Assembly (NCBI RefSeq): GCF_029854705.2
Contig: NZ_CP139035.1
Location: 1,736,001 to 1,800,000 of the forward strand
Source of the DNA: Akkermansia sp. N21116
GTDB taxonomy: Bacteria; Verrucomicrobiota; Verrucomicrobiia; Verrucomicrobiales; Akkermansiaceae
DNA: 64,000 nucleotides
Reading direction: 5' to 3'
Under the pieces are notes generated by a model. It was not told where the DNA came from, did not search any database, and saw only the letters and a list, made by a program, of their open reading frames with translations. Made by a program: the position numbers and the translations under genes. Every line of letters begins with the position of its first letter. Position 1 is the stretch's first letter. Shown here one piece after another: positions 34,662 to 43,763 of the stretch.

Positions 34662-35681
34662 TTATGACTTGTGTTGGTTGGGCAGGGGATAAGTGAAGTA
34701 GGAGATGAGAGTTTGCGCTGCGGAAACGGGATCCATTTTTCCACTGGCAACTTTGTCTTCTACTTGTTGGGCATGGTCGGCGACGGCCGGGTGTTTGGCA
34801 AAAGAATCCAGAAGAGCCTCGTGAACGAGTGTATGGACCCACTGGAGGGCTTGCTGGCGGCGTCGCTTGAACCAGTAACCGGATTCTTCGAGAGTGTCTC
34901 GGAATTTGATGATTTGGGATTCGATAGTATCCAGGCCGCGGTTTTCCAGGGAGGAGCAGGTAAGGACGTTGGGTTGCCAGCCGGGAGTGGGAGATTGGAG
35001 GTAATGGAGAACCATTTTGAGTTCCTGGCAGTGGGCTGCAGCGCGATGGCGGTTGTCGCCGTCGTCTTTAGTGACGATGAGTAGGTCGGCCAGCTCCATG
35101 ATGCCGCGCTTGATACCCTGAAGGTCGTCTCCGGCACCGGTGATCAGGAGAAGAAGGAAAATGTCCACCATGGAACGGACCGTGGTTTCGGATTGACCGA
35201 CTCCGACGGTTTCGATCAGAATGATATCGAAGCCGGCGGCTTCGCAGGCGATCATGGTTTCACGGGATTTACGGGCGACGCCACCGAGGGTTCCTCCGGA
35301 GGGAGAAGGGCGGATGAAGGCGTTGGCTTCGCCGGAGAGTTCTTCCATGCGAGTTTTATCTCCCATGATAGAACCTTTGGAGAGGGACGAGGAGGGGTCG
35401 ATGGCGAGGACGGCTACTTTGAATCCGTGACGGCAAAGGGAGGTCCCGAAGGCTTCGATGAAAGATGATTTCCCGGCGCCCGGTACGCCGGTAATGCCGA
35501 CGCGGATGGCTTTGCCTGAATGGGGAAGGAGTTTTTCAATGAGTTCGCGGGAGGTATGCTGGTCTTTTTCCGCATTGCTTTCAATCAGGGTGATAGCACG
35601 TCCCAGCATGGCGCGGTTGCCTTGCAGGACACCTTGGACAAGTTCATCGACGGAAGGACGGTGCGGACGCATCATTTTCAT
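34662..35681 (-). CDS. meaB: MeaB/ArgK-type GTPase, methylmalonyl-CoA mutase chaperone
   Basis: A 339-residue G3E GTPase. The P-loop is GITGVPGAGKSSFIEAF, then VLAIDPSSSLSKGSIMGDKTRM with the base-specificity region VTKDDGDN, all typical of MeaB. MeaB protects and reloads the B12-dependent methylmalonyl-CoA mutase, which takes part in propionate formation; Akkermansia-type bacteria make propionate. The mutase genes are not in this window. The start ATG at 35681 has a second ATG two codons on. Confidence 0.9.
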   Translation of the reverse strand: MKMMRPHRPSVDELVQGVLQGNRAMLGRAITLIESNAEKDQHTSRELIEKLLPHSGKAIRVGITGVPGAGKSSFIEAFGTSLCRHGFKVAVLAIDPSSSLSKGSIMGDKTRMEELSGEANAFIRPSPSGGTLGGVARKSRETMIACEAAGFDIILIETVGVGQSETTVRSMVDIFLLLLITGAGDDLQGIKRGIMELADLLIVTKDDGDNRHRAAAHCQELKMVLHYLQSPTPGWQPNVLTCSSLENRGLDTIESQIIKFRDTLEESGYWFKRRRQQALQWVHTLVHEALLDSFAKHPAVADHAQQVEDKVASGKMDPVSAAQTLISYFTYPLPNQHKS

Positions 35682-35732
35682 GGGGGAGATGTTAGCAAGA
35701 TGCCCGTTTGAATCAATCCCCGAAAGATGTTT

Positions 35733-36107
35733 TTATTTGCGGAAACAGTGGTCGGGCGGATGATAGATATCATGGCCTTTTTTGCTTCGATGGTGACGAT
35801 TACAATTGCGATGAGGGCAGAAGTCAGGGTTGGAATACATAGGGAGGACGAGAGGTGGAGACGAATCTTTTTGGGGAGGAATGTATATGGCGCTAGAGTA
35901 TGAAGCCGGATCAGGAGGGATGGGTTTGCCATCTGCTGCGGATTTGTTTTTCCAAGTAGATTTCCACGACTGGAGCCATTGTGGCTCCGGAGCTGTCTGT
36001 CTGACGGGGGGGAGCGAACATGAGACGGTAATGCTCAGGCAGGGAATGAGAAAAAGCAGGTAGAATTTCTCATACACGAGCTCATGGCTTTTGAACCGTC
36101 GCATCAT
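35733..36107 (-). CDS. Small putative lipoprotein with Cys/His-rich C-terminus
   Basis: An open frame of 124 residues. Its N-terminus has a hydrophobic stretch and a lipobox-like site (LSITVSC), so it may be an outer-membrane lipoprotein; the n-region is long, and a later start is possible. The middle is Pro-rich and the end carries CPHRNCNRHHRSKKGHDIYH and a further Cys, which could bind a metal. I know no family. It lies alone between meaB and the RND operon, and I am unsure that it is translated. Confidence 0.45.
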   Translation of the reverse strand: MMRRFKSHELVYEKFYLLFLIPCLSITVSCSLPPVRQTAPEPQWLQSWKSTWKNKSAADGKPIPPDPASYSSAIYIPPQKDSSPPLVLPMYSNPDFCPHRNCNRHHRSKKGHDIYHPPDHCFRK

Positions 36108-36215
36108 TTCTATTAATAAGCGGAGAAGATGCCGGTTTCTGTCTAGATTTTCTGTATTTTGTGGATCTGCCGGAAATCATGTTTGAGGCGGGGTGGAATA
36201 CGGTAAAGAACATAA

Positions 36216-36253
36216 AAACCGCTTCCCCTAATGTGACAGGAGAAGCGGTTTTG
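36216..36253 (-). terminator. Terminator of the RND operon
   Basis: A 15-bp inverted repeat with one mismatch (AAAACCGCTTCCCCT against AGGAGAAGCGGTTTT) and an 8-base loop lies 27 bases after the stop of the outer-membrane factor gene. Both ends carry A/T runs, so it may also work on the plus strand. Confidence 0.75.
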
Positions 36254-36279
36254 GGAAATTGATGGATGGGAGTTTTTGA

Positions 36280-37710
36280 TTATTTGCCCTTCATCATTTG
36301 CTGGTTCGTCATGTTCCAGCCTCCGCCGAGGGCAACGTAGAGTTTCACGAGGGAACTGGCGTACTGATAACGGTACTGGGAACGGCTGACTTGGGCCGGG
36401 AAGAGGTTCTGCTGGGCATACAATACTTCGAAATAGTCGGACAGACCGGTTTTGTAACGGTCCATGGCAGCGTTCATGGAGGTAAGGTAGGCTTTGACAG
36501 CGTTGTCCTGTTGGATGTTGACTTCATTCAACTTGGTCCGGGAGACAAGAGTGCTGGAGACTTCGGCAAGAGCGTTGAGAACGGTTTGTTCGTAGTCGTT
36601 TTTGGCTGCTTCGTAATCAGCCTTGGCTGCTTTTTCCGAGGCACGGAGAGTTCCTCCCTGGAAGATGGGGCCGGTGACGGAGGGCGTAATGCCCCAGCCG
36701 TTGCCGCGGGTGCGGTAGGCTACGTTGCGGAGGTCGGAAGTCGCGGTGCCGGCGGCAGCTGTCAACGAGATGCTGGGGAAGTAGTTGGCAATGGCGACTC
36801 CTACCCGGGCGTTGGCGGCACGGAGCATTTGTTCTTTTTGGCGGATGTCGGGACGGCGGTTCAGAATCTGAGCGGGAATTCCGGCAGGGATCTTGACGGC
36901 ATTGGCAATGGAAACAAGATCTCCGGATCGGCTGATTTTGCCGGGAACGCGGCCCGCTATGGCGCTCAATGTATTTTCGAGGCTGGCGATTTGAGATTCC
37001 AGCAGCGGGATCTGAGCTTTGGCGGCGGAAAGGGCGGCTTCGGCCGAGGATACCTGGAGAACGTCGCCAACTTCACCCTGCATCTGTTCTTTGAAGAGTC
37101 TGTAGGATTCCGTGTAGGATGAGACGGAGTCCTTCATAATGGAGAGTTGTTCATCCAGCTGAAGGAGGGAAAGGTAGCCGTCTGCGACTTGGCTGAGGAG
37201 GGAGAGCATGAGAGCCCGTTGACCTTCCTCGGAAGCGAGGTATTCAGCAACGGCGGCTTCCGTGCTGCGGCGGGTTTTGCCCCAGAGGTCAAGTTCCCAC
37301 GAGATCCCGGCCTGGATGGCGGCGGGGTTGGTGGTCATATTACCACTGTTGTAGATGCTGCCGGAATTGTAATTCTGCCCTTTGGATACATTGGCTCCAT
37401 AGTTGGCCCAGGGGAAGAGGGGGGCGTTGGCGATGGTGACGTACTGGCGCGCTTTTTCCACGTTGGCGATCATGGAACGCAGGTCGTGGTTGTTGGCGTA
37501 GGTTTCGGACAGTAGGTTTTGGAGTTCCTTGTTCTTGAACACTTTCCACCAGGGAAGGTCGGCGATGGAGGCATCCGTGGCAAAGGCGCCTCGGAAGGCG
37601 ACCGGGACATCGGTGTCCGGACGCTTATAGTCCGGACCGAACATGCACGAGGTGAGGCCCAAGGCCGATACGGCGAATGTGATTATGGGGCATATATTAT
37701 GGGCTTTCAT
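36280..37710 (-). CDS. RND efflux outer-membrane factor (OprM/NodT family lipoprotein)
   Basis: Forms the outer-membrane channel of a tripartite pump. The 476-residue precursor has a lipobox (LGLTSC) near residue 22 and begins PDYKRPDTDVPVAFRG after it, followed by NHDLRSMIANVEKARQYV, PIFQGGTLRASEKAAKADYEAA and a late LVKLYVALGGGWN, all family landmarks. It is the last gene of the operon, 50 bases after the pump gene. Substrates cannot be predicted. Confidence 0.9.
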   Translation of the reverse strand: MKAHNICPIITFAVSALGLTSCMFGPDYKRPDTDVPVAFRGAFATDASIADLPWWKVFKNKELQNLLSETYANNHDLRSMIANVEKARQYVTIANAPLFPWANYGANVSKGQNYNSGSIYNSGNMTTNPAAIQAGISWELDLWGKTRRSTEAAVAEYLASEEGQRALMLSLLSQVADGYLSLLQLDEQLSIMKDSVSSYTESYRLFKEQMQGEVGDVLQVSSAEAALSAAKAQIPLLESQIASLENTLSAIAGRVPGKISRSGDLVSIANAVKIPAGIPAQILNRRPDIRQKEQMLRAANARVGVAIANYFPSISLTAAAGTATSDLRNVAYRTRGNGWGITPSVTGPIFQGGTLRASEKAAKADYEAAKNDYEQTVLNALAEVSSTLVSRTKLNEVNIQQDNAVKAYLTSMNAAMDRYKTGLSDYFEVLYAQQNLFPAQVSRSQYRYQYASSLVKLYVALGGGWNMTNQQMMKGK

Positions 37711-37760
37711 AAATAAAGATAGATATCAATAGGTATTGTCGGGGAGGGGACAGCCAGAGT

Positions 37761-40700
37761 TTAGTGGGGATGTCCTTCTTGCAGGTATTTCATGGCGATC
37801 GTTTCATCAGGGTCTTCTCCATCGTGCTTGGCGGCAATCTTGACGCGGAAGAGGCGCATGATGAAGTAGAAGCTGCATGGAATCAGGAAGACGCCGACAA
37901 AGGTGGCCATCGTCATTCCCGCGATGACGACGATGCCGATGACATTGCGGGAATAGGCGCCGGAACCGGAGGCCAGAGCCAGCGGTACGCAACCGAGGAT
38001 GAAGGCGAATGAGGTCATGAGAATCGGGCGCAGACGAATTCTGGCGGCGGAGAGCGTGGCTTCGATGAGGTCTTTGCCGCGTTCAATCTCAATGACGGCA
38101 AATTCGACGATCAGAATAGCATTCTTGGCTGCGAGGCCGATGAGCATGATCAGGCCGATCTGGGCATACAGGTTCAGCTCAAACTTGAAAATGTAAAGAC
38201 CGAGGAAGGCTCCCAGGGCTGCGATCGGGACGGTCATGAAGATACTCAGAGGAAGTGACCAGCGTTCATACAAAGCGGCCAGGATGAGGAACACGAAGAC
38301 CGATGAAAGGAGGAAGATTTCCGTGATGGTGATACCGGTGCGAACTTGGTTTTCCTGGAAACTCATGCCGCTGTAGTCATAGCCCATGTCGTTGGGCATG
38401 TATTGGTGAAAGACTTCTTCCAAGGCGTCCATGGCCTGAGCTGAGGAATATCCCTTTTGAGCGGATACCTGGAACTGGGCGGAATTGTACAGATTGAACC
38501 GGAAGACGAATTCGGGACCTGTGATGTTTTCCTTGGAAATAAGAGAGGACATGGGGACGGCTTCGCCATCCTTGTTGCGGATGTAGAAATTGTCCAACTG
38601 GTTGATGTCCGAACGGTCATCCGCCTGTGCCTGGATATACACCTGCCACTGCTGACCATACAAGGTAATATAGTTAATGAACAGGGAACCCATGTAGGCC
38701 TGGAGGATACTATTGGCTTCCTTGACGTTAACTCCCTGGGAATAGCATTTGTCCACGTCCAGTTTGACACGGATTTGTGGAACAGCCGGCATCAGGGTAG
38801 AGCGTATGCTGGCGATTTCCGGTCTCTTGGCGGCCTCGGCAGTGAATACCTTGGATTGTTCATCCAGATATTGGATACCGTTACCGGCACGGTCTTGCAG
38901 AACAAAAGTCACACCACCGGAGGAACCTACGCCAGGAATAGCCGGTGGGGCAAAACAATAGGCCATGCCTTGCGTTACCTTTTGACCGAATGCTACGTTG
39001 AAGTGTGCCGTAAGATCTTTGGCACTTTGTCCCGGAGCGGTGCGTTCGGACCAGGGCTTGAGAGTGACGAAGAAGAATCCGCAGTTGGTACTTTGCACTC
39101 CGGTGATCATGTTGAAACCGATGACGCTTACCACTGCATCGACGCAGTTGTTGTCGAGGATGATTTTTTCCATGTCGGAAATGGCGTCGCGCGTACGCTG
39201 CATGGAGGAGGCATCGGGTAGCTGGACACCGCAGAAGAGATAGCCCTGGTCTTCTTCCGGGAGGAAACCTCCGGGAATTTTGTTGGCGACGGGGATGATC
39301 ATGAAAGAAATGATCGCCAGCAAGGGGATGGAGATATAGAGCCTGCGCGTCAGGAAGCGGCAGATCCCGGTATAACCGCGTGCCGTTGCTTCGTAAGATG
39401 CGTTGAAAACGTTGTAGAAGGGCGTGAGCAGGCTGTGCGTTTCATTCTTCGATTTCAGAAGGATGGCTGAAAGCGCCGGAGATAGTGTGAGGGCATTGAA
39501 TGCCGAAATGAGCATCGAGATGGCGATGGTAACGGCAAACTGCTGGAACAGAGTTCCCGTGATGCCTGGAAGCAACAGAGAGGGCAGGAACACGGCGGCC
39601 AGAACCAGAGCGATGGCAATGACGGGACCGGATACTTCTTCCATGGCGGCAAAGGCTGCCTGGCGCGGCGTGAGACCTCGCTCCATGTGGGCTTCGACGG
39701 CTTCGACGACGACGATGGCATCGTCAACGACGAGGCCGATGGCCAGTACCATCCCCATGAGGCAGATGGTATTCAGAGTGAAACCGAGTAGGGGGAAGAC
39801 GGCGAAGGTACCGATGATGGAGACAGGTACGGCAATGGCGGGAATCAATGTAGCGCGCCAGCCTTGCAAGAAGATAAAGACGACGAAGACAACGAGCAAG
39901 AGTGCTTCGACGAGTGTGTGTTCGATTTCTTCGATGGAAGAACGGACTGCCTGCGTCGTATCCATCGTCATTTTGTAGGAAAGTCCCGACGGGAAACTGC
40001 GGGAATAATCCTTCATCATTTTGTTGATGGCGTCAACGGTGTCGATTGCGTTGGAACCGGGGGTCTGGTAAATAGCAATAGCCCCTGTAGGAGAGCCGTT
40101 GTAGCGGGCATTGACGGCGTAGGTCTGCGATCCCAGTTCGATGCGGGCGACATCCTTGAGGTAGACGAATTTGCCGTCGACGGCACGGATGACGATATCG
40201 CCGAATTCTTCAACAGTAGACAAGCGGCCGGCCGTGCGGATCGTATAGGTAAAGTCTTGTCCGGGGGCTGCGGGTTCGGCTCCTACCTGGCCACTGGGAT
40301 TGACGGTATTCTGGGCGGCGATGGCTGCCTTAATTTCATCAATAGAAATGTTGAGCGAGGACATGTGCTTGGTGTCCAGCCAGATACGCATGGCATAACG
40401 ACCGGCGCCAAAGACCTGAACATCGCCGACGCCGGGCAGACGCTTGATCGGGTCGACAAGGCTGACGTAGGCGTAGTTGGAAAGGAACACGGAGTCGAGC
40501 GAGTTGTCTGGAGAATAGAGGGACACCAGGCATAACGGGGCGGAGGCCGACTTGGTGAGAGTGACGCCCATCTGCGAAACTTCACCGGGAAGCTGGGCAG
40601 TGGATTGGGCGTAACGCATGTAGGTGAGCGTCTGGTCCATGTTCGGGTCGGTGCCGACCTTGAAAACAATGGACATTTTGCAAATGCCGTTATTGGAATT

Positions 40701-40943
40701 GGTGGACTGCATGTATTCCATGTTGTCTACACCGGACATTTGCATTTCAATGGGTGTCGCAACGGAGTCCGTGACAGTCTGGGCATCGGCTCCCGGGTAG
40801 GTTGCTTGAAGACTGATGTTAGGGGGGACGATGTTCGGATACTGCTCAATGGGCAGTGACATCATGGAGAGGGAACCGATGATCACCATGATGATAGAGA
40901 TCACCATGGCGATAATGGGGTGTTTGATGAAGAACTTGGACAT
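37761..40943 (-). CDS. RND efflux pump inner-membrane transporter (HAE1/AcrB family)
   Basis: Proton-driven exporter of 1060 residues, the usual family length. It has the N-terminal FIKHPIIAMVISIIM helix and the 12-helix topology with two large periplasmic loops; the proton-relay pair is Asp407-Asp408 (GLVVDDAIVVVEAVE), at the same numbering as AcrB. The C-terminal TM block includes GLAAKNAILIVEFA. It acts with the adaptor and channel encoded on either side. HAE1 pumps export bile salts, antibiotics and dyes, so bile tolerance is a plausible role in a gut bacterium. Confidence 0.95.
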   Translation of the reverse strand: MSKFFIKHPIIAMVISIIMVIIGSLSMMSLPIEQYPNIVPPNISLQATYPGADAQTVTDSVATPIEMQMSGVDNMEYMQSTNSNNGICKMSIVFKVGTDPNMDQTLTYMRYAQSTAQLPGEVSQMGVTLTKSASAPLCLVSLYSPDNSLDSVFLSNYAYVSLVDPIKRLPGVGDVQVFGAGRYAMRIWLDTKHMSSLNISIDEIKAAIAAQNTVNPSGQVGAEPAAPGQDFTYTIRTAGRLSTVEEFGDIVIRAVDGKFVYLKDVARIELGSQTYAVNARYNGSPTGAIAIYQTPGSNAIDTVDAINKMMKDYSRSFPSGLSYKMTMDTTQAVRSSIEEIEHTLVEALLLVVFVVFIFLQGWRATLIPAIAVPVSIIGTFAVFPLLGFTLNTICLMGMVLAIGLVVDDAIVVVEAVEAHMERGLTPRQAAFAAMEEVSGPVIAIALVLAAVFLPSLLLPGITGTLFQQFAVTIAISMLISAFNALTLSPALSAILLKSKNETHSLLTPFYNVFNASYEATARGYTGICRFLTRRLYISIPLLAIISFMIIPVANKIPGGFLPEEDQGYLFCGVQLPDASSMQRTRDAISDMEKIILDNNCVDAVVSVIGFNMITGVQSTNCGFFFVTLKPWSERTAPGQSAKDLTAHFNVAFGQKVTQGMAYCFAPPAIPGVGSSGGVTFVLQDRAGNGIQYLDEQSKVFTAEAAKRPEIASIRSTLMPAVPQIRVKLDVDKCYSQGVNVKEANSILQAYMGSLFINYITLYGQQWQVYIQAQADDRSDINQLDNFYIRNKDGEAVPMSSLISKENITGPEFVFRFNLYNSAQFQVSAQKGYSSAQAMDALEEVFHQYMPNDMGYDYSGMSFQENQVRTGITITEIFLLSSVFVFLILAALYERWSLPLSIFMTVPIAALGAFLGLYIFKFELNLYAQIGLIMLIGLAAKNAILIVEFAVIEIERGKDLIEATLSAARIRLRPILMTSFAFILGCVPLALASGSGAYSRNVIGIVVIAGMTMATFVGVFLIPCSFYFIMRLFRVKIAAKHDGEDPDETIAMKYLQEGHPH

Positions 40944-41036
40944 GTGTTACATGCAGGTAGAGATGTGGAATATTTCTGAAGCTTGCGTCAGGTTGAGAGG
41001 CTGAACGGGTACAAGCTGCTAAGGAGAAAAGGCCGG

Positions 41037-42296
41037 TTATTTGGTTTCCTTATTACCGGAGACGGGTTGTTGTCCAGGCGTTTTTAATTTGCCCTTGTCG
41101 TCGAAGTCGGAGACGGCCTTGGAATTGATGATGGGCTGGGATTCCTGGAAAACGTAGGGAACTGGGTTGACGGGGGCTTTGCCCTGGCGCGATGCCGCTT
41201 GGAGAACCCCTTCGACAACAACAGACATTTTGGGCGGGAATTCTCCCTTGAGCGGTTCGACGACTTGAAGGTGATCAACGACCGGTCCCGGTTTGACGGG
41301 GAAGATGAACGGGATGTTGTCCTTGCCTATGCCGAGAATAAAGCTCATGCTTTGCACTTTCATGATGGAGCGCGGAGGGACGAGTGTAGCGTTTTTAATG
41401 ACTTTGACAACAGCTCTGATACGTACGAACATGCCGGGACGAAGTTCGTGCTTCGGGTTGGGAATCTGGCCGACAATATTAATGGTGCCGGTTTGGCGGC
41501 TTACGTTGCGGTCAACGGCTACAGGAGTGCCCAGTTCGGAATAGGGTTTGCCGTTTGCGAGAATGACTTGGAATTTTTCCTTTTCGGGATCAATGCCGTT
41601 TTTTTCGAACGCGTCGAGAAGTTGATTTTCACTGATGGAGTAGTCTACTCGGATCGGATCAATGGAGGAAATGGTGGTCAGGGCCTCGGACGATGTGGGA
41701 GAAAGAAGGTCTCCGATAGATGGCTGGGCAAGTCCGGCAAGCCCGGAGATGGGGGCATCAATCGTCGTGAACTTGAGGTTGATTTCCGCATCGGCAACGG
41801 AAGCCTCGGAGGTTTTGATAGATGCTTCGGCCTGTTTCAAGGACTGGACGGCGTCGTCAAGCTGTTTGCGGCTGACGGAACCGGATTCGACGAGGGGAGT
41901 GTAGCGTTTGACGTCCAAACTGAATTTTTCAGCGTTGGCGCGAGCCTGTGCCAGCTGACCGCGAGCCTGGTCGAGAGCGGCTTGGAATGGGCGAGGGTCA
42001 ATACGGAACAAGATTTCTCCCTTTTTGACATAGGCTCCGTCTTTATAATCCTTGCTCAGGAGGTAACCACTGACGCGCGGGCGGATTTCAGCATCTTCCG
42101 TACCTCGGAGAGAACCTATCCATTCCGCCGTGATGGGAACATCCCGGTGGATCAATTCAGTGACCTGGACGTCAGGGGGAGGGATGGCGGCGGAAGATTG
42201 TTGCTTGTTGGTGGCCTCATCGCAGGAGGTCAGGGCACCCAGAACGGAAAAAACGGCTAAGACCGTTGTGCAGGAGTGAATCAGATTTTTGTTCAT
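41037..42296 (-). CDS. RND efflux periplasmic adaptor lipoprotein (MFP)
   Basis: A 419-residue membrane-fusion protein. The ATG at 42296 places a signal peptide and lipobox (LGALTSC) correctly; the frame is open 35 codons further. The first mature segment PDVQVTELIHRDVPI leads to the barrel-sandwich lipoyl-like piece (GYLLSKDYKDGAYVKKGEILFRID) and a coiled-coil hairpin (~100-190). It is the first gene of the operon, 93 bases before the pump gene. A group of dyads upstream (see 42395-42598) probably holds its control region. Confidence 0.92.
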   Translation of the reverse strand: MNKNLIHSCTTVLAVFSVLGALTSCDEATNKQQSSAAIPPPDVQVTELIHRDVPITAEWIGSLRGTEDAEIRPRVSGYLLSKDYKDGAYVKKGEILFRIDPRPFQAALDQARGQLAQARANAEKFSLDVKRYTPLVESGSVSRKQLDDAVQSLKQAEASIKTSEASVADAEINLKFTTIDAPISGLAGLAQPSIGDLLSPTSSEALTTISSIDPIRVDYSISENQLLDAFEKNGIDPEKEKFQVILANGKPYSELGTPVAVDRNVSRQTGTINIVGQIPNPKHELRPGMFVRIRAVVKVIKNATLVPPRSIMKVQSMSFILGIGKDNIPFIFPVKPGPVVDHLQVVEPLKGEFPPKMSVVVEGVLQAASRQGKAPVNPVPYVFQESQPIINSKAVSDFDDKGKLKTPGQQPVSGNKETK

Positions 42297-42664
42297 GGTG
42301 AGAGAATGGTTAATTTTGTACATCCGTGATGCGCCCGGAGACGAGGATTTTCTGCTTTTTTTCTTGCGAGTCAACACCTTATTCGTGATGCAAAATAGCA
42401 TAGCTATCTTTGTTAATGAAATAGAATGGTTTCTGTATGTTAATCAATTGTTGGAGGATGTGAATTTTTACTGGCAGGTACATTGCCTGGATTTTTTTCA
42501 CAGGCTTACGGGATAGGAAATTGCCCGAATATCCGGAAGAGATCATGTGGAAAGGGATATTCGGAGAATACATTGCTGACAAATGGTACATTTGGCAGGT
42601 CATAGTTGGATGATAGAAGCCGATGTGAGCAAGTCAAGGTGCCGATGCGGGTGCAAAGTCATAC
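42297..42664. promoter_or_regulatory. AT-rich control region with three dyads upstream of the RND operon
   Basis: This 368-base stretch has no gene I can support. It contains a 13-base palindrome ATAGCATAGCTAT (42395-42407), a 10-bp perfect inverted repeat CCGAATATCC/GGATATTCGG (42525-42534 and 42555-42564), and a 23-base near-perfect operator-like dyad CTGACAAATG-GTA-CATTTGGCAG at 42576-42598 (9 of 10 arm positions match). The last has the size of a TetR/MarR-type operator. No regulator gene is close by. Confidence 0.5.
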
Positions 42665-42699
42665 AAAAAAAGCCACCCTTCGTAGAGAAAAGGGCGGCT
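42665..42699 (-). terminator. Terminator after the epimerase gene
   Basis: On the minus strand AGCCGCCCTT and AAGGGTGGCT pair (one G-T) around a short loop and are followed by six or seven T residues. It begins 43 bases after the epimerase stop. Confidence 0.8.
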
Positions 42700-42741
42700 G
42701 AACAGATGCGTCAATACGGTTCGATGACCGGATTGGAAAGA

Positions 42742-43668
42742 TTATTTGCCAAGGATACTGCGGAAATAGGCAAGCGTGGCGGCCAGGCCTTCTTCCAGAG
42801 AATGCCGGGGCTTCCAGCCGGCAGCGCGGAGTTTGTCGGCACAGGCGCGGGAGTGTTTGACGTCGCCGGCGCGTTCCGGTGCATGGAGGACTTTGGAGGA
42901 GGAATCGGCTTCCTTGATAATCTTTTGGGCAAGGTCTTCGATTGTGATCTGACCTCCGTACCCGGCATTGAATGTTCCGGTTACTTCGGGATGTTCGGCA
43001 GCAAAGGTAAGGGCGCCGACGATGTCCTTGACGTAGATGAAGTCGCGGGTTTGCTCCCCGTCTCCATAAACCGTAATGTCTTCGTTTTTCAAGGCTTTTT
43101 CGATGAAGATCGGCACGGCGGCGGCATAGGCTCCCTTGGGATCTTGACGGGGGCCGAATACGTTGAAGAACCGGACGGATGCGGTGTTGATCTTGCCGAT
43201 GGAGCGGAACATGGCGAGGTAGTATTCGCCGTCAAGCTTGGTGATGGCGTACGGACTCTTGGGCTCCGGATACATGGTTTCGATTTTGGGTACGGTGGGG
43301 TTGTCACCGTAGATAGCGGCAGAGGAGGCGAGAACAATCTTTTTGACTCCTGCGGCAGAGGCTTCTTCGAGAACGTTGAGAAGACCGCGGCAGTTGATGT
43401 CGATGGTTTCTTCGATCTTGCTCATAGATTCCGGGACGGAGACGAGAGCTGCCATGTGGAAAATGTAATCGACACCTTCGACGGCTTTGCGAACGATGTC
43501 GCGATCGCAAATGGAGCCTTCGATGAAAGTGTGCTTGAGGCCGTCGAGGTTTTTGAGATAGCCGGTGCGGAGGTTGTCGAGGACGCGGATTTCGTCAGCT
43601 TTGTCCTGATAGTGTTCGACGATATGGGAGCCGATGAACCCGGCGCCGCCTGTAACGAGGATTTTCAT
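42742..43668 (-). CDS. NAD-dependent sugar-nucleotide epimerase (GalE/WbpP-like)
   Basis: A 308-residue extended [21 protein letters not shown] binds NAD, SSAAIYGD carries the catalytic Ser, and SPYAITKLDGEYYLA the Tyr and Lys. GPRQDPKGAYAAAVPIF and RDFIYVKDIV match the UDP-sugar 4-epimerase group that interconverts UDP-GlcNAc and UDP-GalNAc or Glc and Gal forms. It follows the kinase and nucleotidyltransferase genes after an internal terminator, so it may have its own promoter. With those two genes it would complete N-acetylhexosamine salvage. Confidence 0.85.
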   Translation of the reverse strand: MKILVTGGAGFIGSHIVEHYQDKADEIRVLDNLRTGYLKNLDGLKHTFIEGSICDRDIVRKAVEGVDYIFHMAALVSVPESMSKIEETIDINCRGLLNVLEEASAAGVKKIVLASSAAIYGDNPTVPKIETMYPEPKSPYAITKLDGEYYLAMFRSIGKINTASVRFFNVFGPRQDPKGAYAAAVPIFIEKALKNEDITVYGDGEQTRDFIYVKDIVGALTFAAEHPEVTGTFNAGYGGQITIEDLAQKIIKEADSSSKVLHAPERAGDVKHSRACADKLRAAGWKPRHSLEEGLAATLAYFRSILGK

Positions 43669-43703
43669 GGATGGATGGTGAGTGGTGGTTGGAGTGAATA
43701 TCT

Positions 43704-43743
43704 AAAAAAGGGGGCGGGCTTCCGCAAACCGGTGCCCACCCCC
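43704..43743 (-). terminator. Terminator between hexosamine kinase and epimerase genes
   Basis: A strong hairpin, GGGGGTGGGC pairing with GCCCGCCCCC on the minus strand (one wobble), is followed by six T residues. It separates the two upstream genes from the epimerase and could partly uncouple their expression. Confidence 0.75.
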
Positions 43744-43763
43744 TGCGGTATAAATGAGGTGGT

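Noticed and set aside
42289-42603. Short open frames in the gap before the RND operon
   Set aside because: They overlap in both directions, lack ribosome-binding sites and run across the dyads; no family resemblance.
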